Assembly (NCBI GenBank): GCA_045642085.1 | Contig: JAZUIF010000023.1 | Location: 1-38,804 of the forward strand | Source of the DNA: UBA1723 sp045642085 | GTDB taxonomy: Bacteria > Bacteroidota > Bacteroidia > Bacteroidales > Paludibacteraceae | Direction of reading: 5' to 3' | Length of the DNA stretch: 38,804 nt | Part shown: positions 24,711 to 32,518 of the stretch, piece by piece | Layout: the number at the start of each line of letters is the position of its first letter | How positions within the stretch are numbered: the stretch's first letter is position 1 | Program-made: the position numbers and the translations under genes | The notes under the pieces: generated by a model | The model's input: only the letters and a program-made list of their open reading frames with translations | Databases searched by the model: none | What the model was told of the DNA's origin: nothing

Positions 24711-25655
24711 ATGAAAGTTGGAAAATACATCGACTTACGATGTGATTTCGGGTTCAAGTACTGCATGGAGGACCCGATCGTTATGAGATCCTTTCTCAAT
24801 GCCATTTTAGATGGTGATGTTGAAACAATCACAGAAGTTCAATTCGAGAATGTGGAGGTTCCCAAAGCAAGGAAGAAGCAACGTGGTGTCACATTTGATC
24901 TTCGCTGCACGACGCAGAGTGGCGATTCTATCTTGATTGAGATGCAGAACTCATGTCAGAAGTTTTTCAAGACACGTGCCAATTTCTACGTCTACAAACT
25001 GATGGACAGTAAAATCACAAAAGGAGTGGTTTGGGAAGACATGGAGGAAGACATCTCCAGAATCATAGGAATCTTCATTTTAGGTGAAAGTATACCCGAC
25101 ATCGACGAGGCAGTGACATGCACGGCGGAATGCGACGTGAAGACAGGAAAGATATTTTGGGACAGACATCGAAAATATTTTCTATCTTTGCCGAAGTTCA
25201 AGTTGGATGCCAACAACATCACGATGAAGGACATCTGGTTGTACACCTTCAAAAACTTAGGGAAAATGGAAAATATTGATCCAAGCGTATACGAAAGAGC
25301 CGACGAAGGTTTGCTCAAGATGATAGAGAAGGCAAAGGTAGGTGCTTTGTCAGAAAAAGACTACGCCATATATGAGGCCAGCCTTAAACTTCTTTCCGAC
25401 GAAATCGACATGGAGAAACATGGGTACAAGAGAGGCCTTGAGGTTGGCGAGAAACGTGGCGAAAAGAGAGGTCTCAAGAAAGGCAGAAAAGAAGGCATCG
25501 AAATCGGTGAGAAAAGAGGCGAAAAACGAGGTGAGATGAAGGGTATGATCTCCACAATACAAAAGTTTATTGATGGAGGAATGCAGATTTCCGAGGTTGC
25601 CAAGATTCTGCACATGCCGGAAGATGAAATCAGAGCAATGCTGGGTAATTCGTAA
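24711..25655 (+). CDS. Rpn-family PD-(D/E)XK nuclease / putative transposase, copy 1
   Basis: 314 aa, PDDEXK_2/Rpn type. The nuclease core has Asp63 in TFDLRC and Glu77-Met-Gln79 in ILIEMQN, the usual D...ExQ active site, followed by YVYKLMD. The C-terminal part carries charged tandem repeats (GEKRGEKRG twice, about 244-280) and ends with a short helix-turn-helix-like segment (ISEVAKILHMPEDEIRAML). Rpn proteins in E. coli promote RecA-independent recombination, and family members occur in defence settings. The last codons (GNS, stop) are encoded by the right-hand 111-bp repeat. The gene plus its promoter fits exactly between two near-identical repeats, so it looks like a cassette that was inserted or duplicated. 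Confidence 0.85.
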   Translation: MKVGKYIDLRCDFGFKYCMEDPIVMRSFLNAILDGDVETITEVQFENVEVPKARKKQRGVTFDLRCTTQSGDSILIEMQNSCQKFFKTRANFYVYKLMDSKITKGVVWEDMEEDISRIIGIFILGESIPDIDEAVTCTAECDVKTGKIFWDRHRKYFLSLPKFKLDANNITMKDIWLYTFKNLGKMENIDPSVYERADEGLLKMIEKAKVGALSEKDYAIYEASLKLLSDEIDMEKHGYKRGLEVGEKRGEKRGLKKGRKEGIEIGEKRGEKRGEMKGMISTIQKFIDGGMQISEVAKILHMPEDEIRAMLGNS

Positions 25656-25757
25656 TTCGTAATGCATAATTCGTAATTGTCGGTACAATCCATCTTTGGT
25701 GGAAATTCCGACAATGGAACCATTCGTAGAGACGTCGCGTGCGGCGTCTCTTCTTTT
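25647..25757 (+). repeat. 111-bp direct repeat, right copy
   Basis: Same composition as 24487-24597, exactly 1160 bp downstream. It overlaps the last three sense codons and stop of the Rpn gene, and its hairpin (25729-25750) is placed to terminate that gene. Confidence 0.9.
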
Positions 25758-25832
25758 ATAATTGCGTGCGACGTCTCTTCTTATTTAAACGTGGGGCATC
25801 TCTTTTTATTTCAATGTGCATCTCTTCTATTT
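25737..25832 (+). repeat. Decaying tandem array of terminator 3' arms
   Basis: The 3' arm of the hairpin with its T-rich tail (GCGTGCGGCGTCTCTTCTT) is repeated with increasing change near 25764 (GCGTGCGACGTCTCTTCTT), 25790 (GTGGGGCATCTCTTTTT) and 25815 (TGTGCATCTCTTCT), at 24-27 bp spacing. The remaining gap to 26073 has no gene. It contains ATCCGTGTTATCC-type intergenic repeats (about 25893-25925) and one more arm-like CGTGCGTCTCCTTTTC at 25980. Confidence 0.6.
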
Positions 25833-26073
25833 ATGAAAAATTCATGCCACATTTATGACAATTCATGTTTCAAACCAATTCGCGTTAGCGAAAATCCGTG
25901 TTATCCATGTTATCCGTGTTCGTTAATTTTACGAATCATTTTCGAAAATTTTACGTTCATATTTTCTAAATCATTCCAACGTGCGTCTCCTTTTCATTTC
26001 AGCACAAACTCACCATCAACTTCAGCATAATCACATTAATCCGTCAAGTATTTCAAATAAGATTCCAAAATAT

Positions 26074-26081
26074 TACTTTTG
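26074..26081 (+). promoter_or_regulatory. -7 box of the first kinase gene
   Basis: TACTTTTG, 21 nt upstream of the ATG at 26103. Confidence 0.55.
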
Positions 26082-26102
26082 CAGAAGAAAAGCCGATAAG
26101 CG

Positions 26103-26861
26103 ATGAAAGTAGTAATCAACGACCAATATAAAGATTGTAAGGAACTTGTGGATTTCTTGGAGAATTTGGACACTCGCTTCAATCAGAAAGGTACAGATAT
26201 GCATATTGCCAGAAATTCCATAAAGAGTTTTTGGATTTCTGATCTTGGCAGAGAGGTGGTAGTCAAGAAATACAAGAAACCAATAGCCGTGCAACGTGTC
26301 GTCTACACTTTTTTCAGAAAGACCAAAGCAGAAAGAGCATATCTCAATGGCTTAAAAATGATTGAGTTGAGTGTCGATACCCCAATTCCCATCGCATACG
26401 CAGAGCAGAAGAGCGTCGGCTTGATCGAATACTGCTATTTCATTTGTGAGAAGTCGACAGACGACAGTCTTGAGCCTTTGATACTTCTCGATAAACCTCT
26501 CGACGAACAATTAGCGATGTCGACAGCAAGATTCTTCATCGATCTTCATTCTAAAGGCATAATACACAACGACTTGAACGGAGGCAATATCCTTTATCAC
26601 CAAAATGGAGATTCCGACTACCACTTCTCGTTGATCGACAACAACAGAATGGAATTCACCGACAGGAAGCTAACAAACAAAGAAAGATTCGGCAATTTCT
26701 GCAAATTCAGCAGCGAGACCATTTACCTGCAGATTGTGGAATGCTATGCGGAAACCTTAGGCATCGACGTCGAGGCCGCCAAAGAAGAGGCACTCGAAGC
26801 ACGTAATAAATTCTTTGAAGCCAGAGCTAAACGCAGAGCTTTCTGGGCCAAATTCAAGTAG
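26103..26861 (+). CDS. Kdo/WaaP (InaA)-type lipopolysaccharide kinase-like protein
   Basis: 252 aa, protein-kinase-like fold of the Kdo/WaaP type. Lys55 in EVVVKKY is the likely ATP-binding lysine, Glu77 in KAERAY the helix-C glutamate, His155-Asn-Asp157 with Asn162 (IIHNDLNGGNIL) the catalytic loop, and Asp179 (LIDNN) the metal-binding aspartate in place of DFG. All key residues are present, so catalysis is plausible. Family members phosphorylate heptose or Kdo in LPS core; the substrate here is unknown, and no LPS genes are nearby. A paralogue follows 155 nt downstream with identical residue numbering. The stop codon runs into the terminator hairpin. Confidence 0.8.
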   Translation: MKVVINDQYKDCKELVDFLENLDTRFNQKGTDMHIARNSIKSFWISDLGREVVVKKYKKPIAVQRVVYTFFRKTKAERAYLNGLKMIELSVDTPIPIAYAEQKSVGLIEYCYFICEKSTDDSLEPLILLDKPLDEQLAMSTARFFIDLHSKGIIHNDLNGGNILYHQNGDSDYHFSLIDNNRMEFTDRKLTNKERFGNFCKFSSETIYLQIVECYAETLGIDVEAAKEEALEARNKFFEARAKRRAFWAKFK

Positions 26862-26916
26862 AGACGCACGGACGTGCGTCTAATTTTCTAATTTTTATCG
26901 TGCGTCTAATTTTCTA
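26862..26916 (+). terminator. Terminator of the first kinase, with a duplicated 3' arm
   Basis: AGACGCACG (26862-26870), GA, CGTGCGTCT (26873-26881), then AATTTTCTA. The 18-bp block CGTGCGTCTAATTTTCTA recurs exactly at 26899-26916, 26 bp further on, so the 3' arm plus tail is duplicated without its 5' arm. Confidence 0.8.
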
Positions 26917-26992
26917 TCTTCTTAACATGCCTATATCTTGACAACATTTATATTTTAGAATGCCATAATTTACGGGAATTTAAGAATTTGAT

Positions 26993-27000
26993 TATCTTTG
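26993..27000 (+). promoter_or_regulatory. -7 box of the second kinase-like gene
   Basis: TATCTTTG, 16 nt upstream of the ATG at 27017. The second kinase thus has its own promoter and is separated from the first by a terminator. Confidence 0.55.
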
Positions 27001-27016
27001 CAAAAAACATAATACG

Positions 27017-27754
27017 ATGAAAGTAGTAATCAGCGACGAATATAAGAATTATAAAGATCTTACCGACTTTTTAAATAGTCTTGACACTCGTTACAAAAAG
27101 AAAGGCAGAACATTACACGTAGACAATAACGCAGTCAGAAGTTTCGCCATCACAGAGCTTGGCAGAGAGATCGTAGTCAAGAGATACCAGAAAAACGTCA
27201 AATTGCAACGTTTAGTCTACTCTCTTTTCAAAACGTGTCAGGCAGAGAAGGCATACTACAATGCACTAAAACTACAGACATTGGGTATCGACACACCGAA
27301 CCCAATCGGATTTGTGAAGCAGACTAAGATTGGTTTGATGGATTATTGCTATTTCGCAAGTGAGAAGTCGAACGCAAAAAGTCTTGAGCCAGCATTCCAG
27401 TTTGGAAGACTTCTTGATTACGACCTTGCGATATCGCTTGCACGATTCCTAATCAGCCTTCATACAAAAGGGATCTTGCATCACAACTTGAAAGCAGGAA
27501 ACATTCTATACACACAGGATGCCGACACCAACTACCATTTCTCGTTGATCGACAACAACACAATAGAGTTTACAGAGAGAGACCTTTCCATCAGAGAGAG
27601 ATTGAGCAATATTTGCAAGCTTGGCAACAAGGACCAATTTCTACAGATTGCAGGATGCTACGCAGAAGTGTTGGGATTGGACAAAAAGATGGCTGTCGAA
27701 GAGGCATCTGAAGTAAGAGACGAGTACGACCATAAGAAAACTCAGAAAAAATAA
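27017..27754 (+). CDS. Kdo/WaaP-type kinase paralogue lacking the catalytic Asp (putative pseudokinase)
   Basis: 245 aa, colinear with the upstream kinase (both begin MKVVI and keep the same numbering without gaps through residue 180). Lys55 (EIVVKRY), Glu77 (QAEKAY), Asn162 and Asp179 (LIDNN) are kept, but the catalytic loop reads GILHHNLKAGNIL: position 157 is Asn (codon AAC) where the paralogue has Asp. Loss of this base in kinase-fold enzymes usually abolishes or greatly lowers phosphotransfer, while nucleotide binding may remain. The frame is intact and has its own promoter, which argues against simple decay. It could be a regulator of the first kinase or have shifted function. Confidence 0.78.
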   Translation: MKVVISDEYKNYKDLTDFLNSLDTRYKKKGRTLHVDNNAVRSFAITELGREIVVKRYQKNVKLQRLVYSLFKTCQAEKAYYNALKLQTLGIDTPNPIGFVKQTKIGLMDYCYFASEKSNAKSLEPAFQFGRLLDYDLAISLARFLISLHTKGILHHNLKAGNILYTQDADTNYHFSLIDNNTIEFTERDLSIRERLSNICKLGNKDQFLQIAGCYAEVLGLDKKMAVEEASEVRDEYDHKKTQKK

Positions 27755-27859
27755 ATATAATACTACAAATAGGAAGAAACATCCATTTTAGATTCAACAA
27801 CAAACGGGTCTAACGAAAACGATGATATGTTACCTTTCTAATGTAAGAGGCTAATACAC

Positions 27860-27887
27860 AAAAAGGAGGCTACAAAACCTCCTTTTT
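27860..27887. terminator. Bidirectional terminator between convergent genes
   Basis: AAAAAGGAGG (27860-27869), 8-nt loop, CCTCCTTTTT (27878-27887), a perfect 10-bp stem. It serves the pseudokinase gene and the minus-strand T9SS-tail gene. Confidence 0.9.
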
Positions 27888-27912
27888 GAATTTAATATAG
27901 AAAAGAAGCTTT

Positions 27913-28374
27913 TTATTTCTTGATGAATTTGACCATTCTTCCGTCGACACTCAAAAGATAGATACCCTTTGCCAAGTCGGAGACCTCAACCTGCTGTCCA
28001 ATCACCTGCTTAACAGTTTTTCCGTCTGTAGCGACAACCTTGATATCAGCATCCTTTTCCAACCCAGACACATAAATTATGTTTTCTACAGGGTTGGGGT
28101 ACATCTGGATAGATGGAACTACTGAATTATTGTCGACATTAGATAAATCATAGTTAAAAACGATAGTCTGGAAGCCATCAACTGTAGTACCATCAATTTT
28201 GTTGACAGACATAGAGGCATTTTTTCCTCCTTTAACCTTAATATTCAACATTTCAGACAATTTGAATATCTCCTCTGACTTGTCGGCCTTGATACCAACA
28301 ATTTCGTCCTCAGCGGCGAAGGCAGATATACAAAAGTCGAATACCAACAAAACTAAAAAAATTATTTTTTTCAT
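27913..28374 (-). CDS. Small exported protein with type IX secretion (type A) sorting tail
   Basis: 153 aa from Met at 28374 (MKKIIFLVLLVFDFC), a type I signal peptide ending near SAFA-A. The frame continues upstream to an ATG at 28410, but the -7 box at 28399-28406 lies between, so the shorter start is chosen. The last ~75 residues resemble the Por secretion tail: PSIQMYPNPVENIIYVSG, then DGKTVKQ, then LAKGIYLLSV and a short end MVKFIKK. The tail normally directs large cargo through the T9SS; here only about 55 residues lie between signal and tail. It may be a small effector, a decayed remnant of a larger gene, or a case where the domain has another use. No T9SS machinery is in the window. 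Confidence 0.72.
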   Translation of the reverse strand: MKKIIFLVLLVFDFCISAFAAEDEIVGIKADKSEEIFKLSEMLNIKVKGGKNASMSVNKIDGTTVDGFQTIVFNYDLSNVDNNSVVPSIQMYPNPVENIIYVSGLEKDADIKVVATDGKTVKQVIGQQVEVSDLAKGIYLLSVDGRMVKFIKK

Positions 28375-28398
28375 AATATCCGAAAGCTTTAACGTCGG

Positions 28399-28406
28399 CA
28401 AAGATA
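28399..28406 (-). promoter_or_regulatory. -7 box of the T9SS-tail gene
   Basis: CAAAGATA on the plus strand reads TATCTTTG. A TTTG (CAAA at 28424-28427) lies 17 nt upstream of it, slightly short of the usual spacing. It fixes the start of the downstream gene at 28374. Confidence 0.5.
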
Positions 28407-28465
28407 TCAAATAAAAACATAATCAAATACCGCAATCAAACTTTGTTTCAAAAATACCGACATTC

Positions 28466-28500
28466 TCATTACGAATTACGAATTATGAATTATGAATTTC
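28466..28500 (-). repeat. Partial AATTCGTAATTC repeat, inverted
   Basis: ATTACGAATTACGAATTATG... is the reverse complement of the AT-rich left part of the 111-bp repeats. It sits immediately upstream of the thrA -7 box and thus supplies part of its promoter region. Confidence 0.65.
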
Positions 28501-28511
28501 AAAAATCTTTG

Positions 28512-28519
28512 TATCTTTG
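28512..28519 (+). promoter_or_regulatory. -7 box of the threonine operon
   Basis: TATCTTTG, 55 nt upstream of the thrA ATG. No leader peptide rich in Thr/Ile codons and no attenuator hairpin is seen in the leader. Confidence 0.55.
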
Positions 28520-28574
28520 CAAATTGATAAAGAATATACATTCGTAGTCGTAAATAATATACAATACAATATAT

Positions 28575-30980
28575 ATGAAAGTGCTAAAATTTGGCGGTGC
28601 AATCGTAGGTTCCGCTGAACATTTAAAGAAGGTGAAGAGCATAGTTGAAGCAGAGAAGAACCCAATCGTGGTGGTTTCAGCTATGGACGGAGTGACTGAC
28701 CTCCTAGAGGAGATCGTTGAGGAGGCGTCGACAGGCGACTCTAAGTCTATAATCAGCAGATATGAGGATTTGAAGACCCGTCACACCGAATTGGCACGTC
28801 AGGTAGTGCCTGCAGACAGTCAGTCGGCTGCTCTTAGCGAACTTAACCGTCTTTACGCAGAGATGGATAGCATGTTGCAGGCTCTAACCATTTTCCGTGA
28901 CTGGACAGACAATATCCTAGCTACATTCCTATCATACGGCGAGCGTCTTGTATCTGTAATCGTTGGTGAGATGATCGGTGCAAGAGTGCTTGATTCTACT
29001 CGTTTCATCATCGCTGAGGGCGACGCGGATTGCGGATACACAATCGACGAGGAGAGCACAACTGAGAAGATCAAAGCTGCTTTCTCTAAGATCAAGGGAG
29101 CTGTAGTTTGCCAGGGATTCATCGCAGGCACTAACGACGACGAGGTCGCAACTCTAGGTCGTGGTTCATCTGATCTAACTGCCGCTACTATCGCTAAGGT
29201 GTTAGGAGCACAGGAGATGCAGGTGTGGAAGCCAAACGACGAATTCATGAGCGCTGATCCTAACAAGATCTCGTCGGCTTACCTAATCGAGCACATGAGC
29301 TACGAGGAGGCAAGAGAACTTTCTATAAACGGTGTCGGAACATTGTTCTCTGACGCTCTTACTCCACTTGCAGAGGCTAACATTCCTCTATCAATGAAGA
29401 ATATCTGCAATGGAAACACAACTGTGATCTCTTCCACTCCAAATCCTGAGGATAAGGTGATCAAGGGAATCGCAAGCCAGGACGACTGTGTGATGTTCAC
29501 ATTCTCTGGTCTTCCATCAGATTATCTACCACGTATGGTATCTGAGGCAGCTATGGTGCTTGAAAGCGACCACGTTCCATATACAGTATTCTCTCTTTCT
29601 GCAGCAGGAGGTTCATTCTCAGTTTGCGTTCCAGTAGAATACGAAGGCTACTTCAACTCGTTGAGCCAGAGCCTAACAAATATGAACGCTTGCAAGGTGC
29701 AGACAATGCGTGATCTTGCTTCAGTTGTCATCGTAGGTGAGAACATGAAGAACGCAACTGGTACTGCAGGCAAACTATTCAACGCTCTTGGCAGAAACAA
29801 CATCAATATCGTCGCAATGAACCAGGGTTCATCTGAGACTAGCATCACTGTAGTGCTTGAGAAGAAGAACATCAAGAAGGCTTTGAACGCAATCCACGAG
29901 TCATTCTTCTTGACTGAGTACCAGGAGTTGAACATCTTCGTAGTTGGTACAGGTACAGTGGGAGGAAGTTTGCTTGAGCAGCTTCACTCACAGAAGGAGC
30001 TTATCATGAACCAGAACGGTGTTAAGCTTAACGTGATGGGTGTTGCCGACGTTTCTAAGTTCATCTTGGATCGCAACGGCGTCGACTTGACTAAGTACAA
30101 CGAGCTTTTGAAGACAGAGGGTAAGGAGTCAACTCCAGAGTCGTTGAAGAAAGCATTGTTCGAGCTTAACGCATTCAACTGCGTATTCGTAGACTGTACA
30201 GCAGCTCCGGCAATCGCAGCAATGTACTCAGATTTGCTACAGCACAACATCTCAGTCGTTTGTGCTAACAAGATCGCAGCGTCTGGCGACTACGACAACT
30301 ACATCAATTTGAAGAATACAGCTCGTAAGAGAGGTATCAAATATCTATTCGAGACTAACGTAGGTGCAGGTCTACCAATCATCAACACAATCGGTGACTT
30401 GATCTACTCTGGCGATAGAATCGTGAAGCTTGAGGCTGTTCTTTCAGGAACATTGAACTTCATCTTCAACACAATCAGCGAGGAGATTCCTTTGAGCAAG
30501 GCAATCAAGATGGCTATGGAGGCACGTTTCGCTGAGCCAGATCCACGTATCGACTTGAGCGGTAAGGACGTGATCAGAAAGTTGGTTATCCTTGCGCGTG
30601 AGAGCGGTTTGAAGGTAAGCCAGGACGACGTGGAGAAGAACCTATTCATCCCTAACGACTTCTTCGAGGGTACACTTGACGACTTCTGGGGCAAGGTTGA
30701 GAAATTCGACGCTGAGTTCGAGGAGAAGAGAAAGGTTATCGCTGCAGAGGGCAAGCGTTGGAGATTCGTCGCTACTCTTGACGAGGGCAAGTGTAAGGTA
30801 GGTCTACAGGCTGTAGACTCACGTCACCCATTCTACGATCTTGAGGGAAGCAACAACTTGATCATCATCAACACTGCAAGATACAAGGATCCAATGATGA
30901 TCCGTGGTTATGGTGCAGGTGCTGCTGTAACTGCTGCCGGTGTATTCGCCGACATCATCAGCATCGCAAACATCCGATAA
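28575..30980 (+). CDS. thrA: Bifunctional aspartate kinase / homoserine dehydrogenase
   Basis: 801 aa. The N-terminal aspartokinase domain (about 1-285) opens KFGGAIVGS and has YGER (121-124) and GRGSSD (195-200). Two ACT-like regulatory domains follow (about 300-445; INIVAMNQGSSETSIT near 410-424). The homoserine dehydrogenase domain starts at VGTGTVGG (457-464), with ANK (564-566), FETNVGAGLP (592-601) and EPDPRIDLSGKDVIRK (654-669). It catalyses the first and third steps from aspartate to threonine and methionine. The HSDH half looks canonical. The AK half departs from family consensus (KFGGTS, GRGGSD, WTDVDG are KFGGAI, GRGSSD, WKPNDE here). First gene of the operon; the next gene begins 13 nt after the stop. 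Confidence 0.93.
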   Translation: MKVLKFGGAIVGSAEHLKKVKSIVEAEKNPIVVVSAMDGVTDLLEEIVEEASTGDSKSIISRYEDLKTRHTELARQVVPADSQSAALSELNRLYAEMDSMLQALTIFRDWTDNILATFLSYGERLVSVIVGEMIGARVLDSTRFIIAEGDADCGYTIDEESTTEKIKAAFSKIKGAVVCQGFIAGTNDDEVATLGRGSSDLTAATIAKVLGAQEMQVWKPNDEFMSADPNKISSAYLIEHMSYEEARELSINGVGTLFSDALTPLAEANIPLSMKNICNGNTTVISSTPNPEDKVIKGIASQDDCVMFTFSGLPSDYLPRMVSEAAMVLESDHVPYTVFSLSAAGGSFSVCVPVEYEGYFNSLSQSLTNMNACKVQTMRDLASVVIVGENMKNATGTAGKLFNALGRNNINIVAMNQGSSETSITVVLEKKNIKKALNAIHESFFLTEYQELNIFVVGTGTVGGSLLEQLHSQKELIMNQNGVKLNVMGVADVSKFILDRNGVDLTKYNELLKTEGKESTPESLKKALFELNAFNCVFVDCTAAPAIAAMYSDLLQHNISVVCANKIAASGDYDNYINLKNTARKRGIKYLFETNVGAGLPIINTIGDLIYSGDRIVKLEAVLSGTLNFIFNTISEEIPLSKAIKMAMEARFAEPDPRIDLSGKDVIRKLVILARESGLKVSQDDVEKNLFIPNDFFEGTLDDFWGKVEKFDAEFEEKRKVIAAEGKRWRFVATLDEGKCKVGLQAVDSRHPFYDLEGSNNLIIINTARYKDPMMIRGYGAGAAVTAAGVFADIISIANIR

Positions 30981-30993
30981 TGATTCTACGATT

Positions 30994-32202
30994 ATGAAGC
31001 ATTTGATTATCCTTGGCGACGGAATGGCGGACGAGCGTATTCCGTCGTTGGGAAACAAAACAATACTTGAGGCAGCCAACATCCCTACTATAGACATGTT
31101 GGCAGCAAAAGGACGCTGTGGTCTATTGGAGACAGTGCCAGAGGGATTCCACCCAGGCAGTGAGATCGCCAACCTTGAAGTGTTGGGATACGATGTCCGC
31201 AAGGTGTTTGAAGGCCGTGGTTCATTGGAAGCAGCCAGCATGGGTGTGGATATCGAGCCAGGTGAGATGGCAATGCGTTGCAATATCATCTGTATTGAGA
31301 ACGGTATCATCAAAAACCACTCAGCAGGCCACATCTCCGACGAAGAGGCATACGTGCTTATCGACTATCTAAATGAGAAACTTGGCGACGAGATCACTCG
31401 TTTCTTCCCAGGAATCTCATACCGTCACCTTTTGAAAATCAAGGGTGGAGATAAGAGAGTGAAGTGCACACCTCCTCACGACGTGCCAGGCACACCATAC
31501 AAAGATGTGCTTGTAAAGGCAGAAGTACCAGAAGCACAGAAGACAGCCGACTTGCTTAATGAGTTGATCATCAAGTCGCAGGAGATCCTTTCTGAGCATC
31601 CGATCAACAAAGCCCGCGTCGCAGCAGGTAAAGATCCAGCCAACAGCATCTGGCCATGGTCGGCAGGCTACAAGCCACAGATGAAGACCTTGAAAGAGGA
31701 GTACGGAGTCAAAAGTGGAGCTGTGATCTCAGCCGTCGACTTGATCCGTGGAATCGGCAAATACGCAGGTCTTGACATCATCGAAGTGGAAGGAGCAACA
31801 GGTTTGTTCGACACCAACTACGAAGGCAAGGCTCAAGCCACAATCGACGCTTTGAAGAAATCAGATTTTGTTTATCTTCACATCGAGGCAAGCGACGAGG
31901 CAGGACACGAAGGCAATGTGGATTTGAAATTGAAGACGGTGGAATACCTTGAGAACAGAATCGTAAAGCCAATCTACGAGGAAGTTAAGAACTGGAACGA
32001 GCCAGTGGCAATCGCAATCCTTCCAGACCACCCTACTCCATGTCGAATCAAGACACACATTTCAGCACCAATCCCATTCTTGATCTATAAACCAGGAGTC
32101 GACGGTGACAATGTGAAGAAATACGACGAATTCTCATGTGCAGACGGTGCTTATGGCACATTAGTCGGCGACGAATTCATCAAAGCATTGCTTGACGACT
32201 AA
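30994..32202 (+). CDS. Phosphoglycerate-mutase-like protein, proposed homoserine kinase
   Basis: 402 aa, alkaline-phosphatase superfamily related to cofactor-independent phosphoglycerate mutase of the archaeal ApgM type. Asp9 in ILGDGMAD and the nucleophile region GSEIANLEVLGYD (Ser56) are the N-terminal metal/phosphate site. The C-terminal metal site includes SDEAGHEGN and LPDHPTPC. In Bacteroidetes and some other groups lacking thrB, this family sits between thrA and thrC and has been proposed to act as homoserine kinase (TIGR02535); the context here is the same. Start chosen at MKHLIILGDG, 13 nt after thrA. The alternative start at 30940 would overlap thrA and adds residues without family similarity. 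Mutase activity is an alternative. Confidence 0.87.
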   Translation: MKHLIILGDGMADERIPSLGNKTILEAANIPTIDMLAAKGRCGLLETVPEGFHPGSEIANLEVLGYDVRKVFEGRGSLEAASMGVDIEPGEMAMRCNIICIENGIIKNHSAGHISDEEAYVLIDYLNEKLGDEITRFFPGISYRHLLKIKGGDKRVKCTPPHDVPGTPYKDVLVKAEVPEAQKTADLLNELIIKSQEILSEHPINKARVAAGKDPANSIWPWSAGYKPQMKTLKEEYGVKSGAVISAVDLIRGIGKYAGLDIIEVEGATGLFDTNYEGKAQATIDALKKSDFVYLHIEASDEAGHEGNVDLKLKTVEYLENRIVKPIYEEVKNWNEPVAIAILPDHPTPCRIKTHISAPIPFLIYKPGVDGDNVKKYDEFSCADGAYGTLVGDEFIKALLDD

Positions 32203-32217
32203 AAGGAATTATTTATT

Positions 32218-32517
32218 ATGCCGAAAATTTACGAATACTTTGGATTAGTCTTTTTCTTCTATTCTAATGAACATGAGCCTATTCATGTTCACGTAAAAAG
32301 AGGAGGTAATGAGATCGTATTTGAGATCATAATGGATAATGGAGAACTTTATGGGCTAAACATAAGAGAAGGTTCAGGGAGTTCATTATCAGAAAAAGAC
32401 ATCGCAATGGCTCGTGAGTTTGTCGAAAAATATTGGAAAAATATAGTTTCGAAATGGATTAATTTTTTCGTAATGAAGAAAAAAGTTCGTTCTACTACTA
32501 TAACAAAAAAAATATAA
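32218..32517 (+). CDS. DUF4160 protein
   Basis: 99 aa. Contains the family signature HEPIHVHVKRGG (about 19-30) and the C-terminal EFVEKYWKNIVSKW. DUF4160 proteins are small cytoplasmic proteins usually encoded next to DUF2442 and suspected of forming a toxin-antitoxin-like pair; biochemical role not established. It starts 15 nt after the homoserine-kinase-like gene and is followed after 1 nt by the DUF2442 gene. It is much more AT-rich than the thr genes on both sides, which points to later insertion into the operon. Confidence 0.83.
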   Translation: MPKIYEYFGLVFFFYSNEHEPIHVHVKRGGNEIVFEIIMDNGELYGLNIREGSGSSLSEKDIAMAREFVEKYWKNIVSKWINFFVMKKKVRSTTITKKI

Positions 32518-32518
32518 A

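Noticed and set aside
25677..26030. 117-aa frame in the plus strand downstream of the first Rpn gene
   Set aside because: It runs entirely through dispersed repeats and terminator arms; no start signal and no family features.
28375..28410. Upstream in-frame start of the T9SS-tail gene
   Set aside because: It lies upstream of the -7 box and would place 12 non-signal residues before a normal signal peptide.
30940..30993. Upstream start of the homoserine-kinase-like gene
   Set aside because: It overlaps thrA by 41 nt and the extra 18 residues do not fit the family N-terminus MKHLIILGDG.
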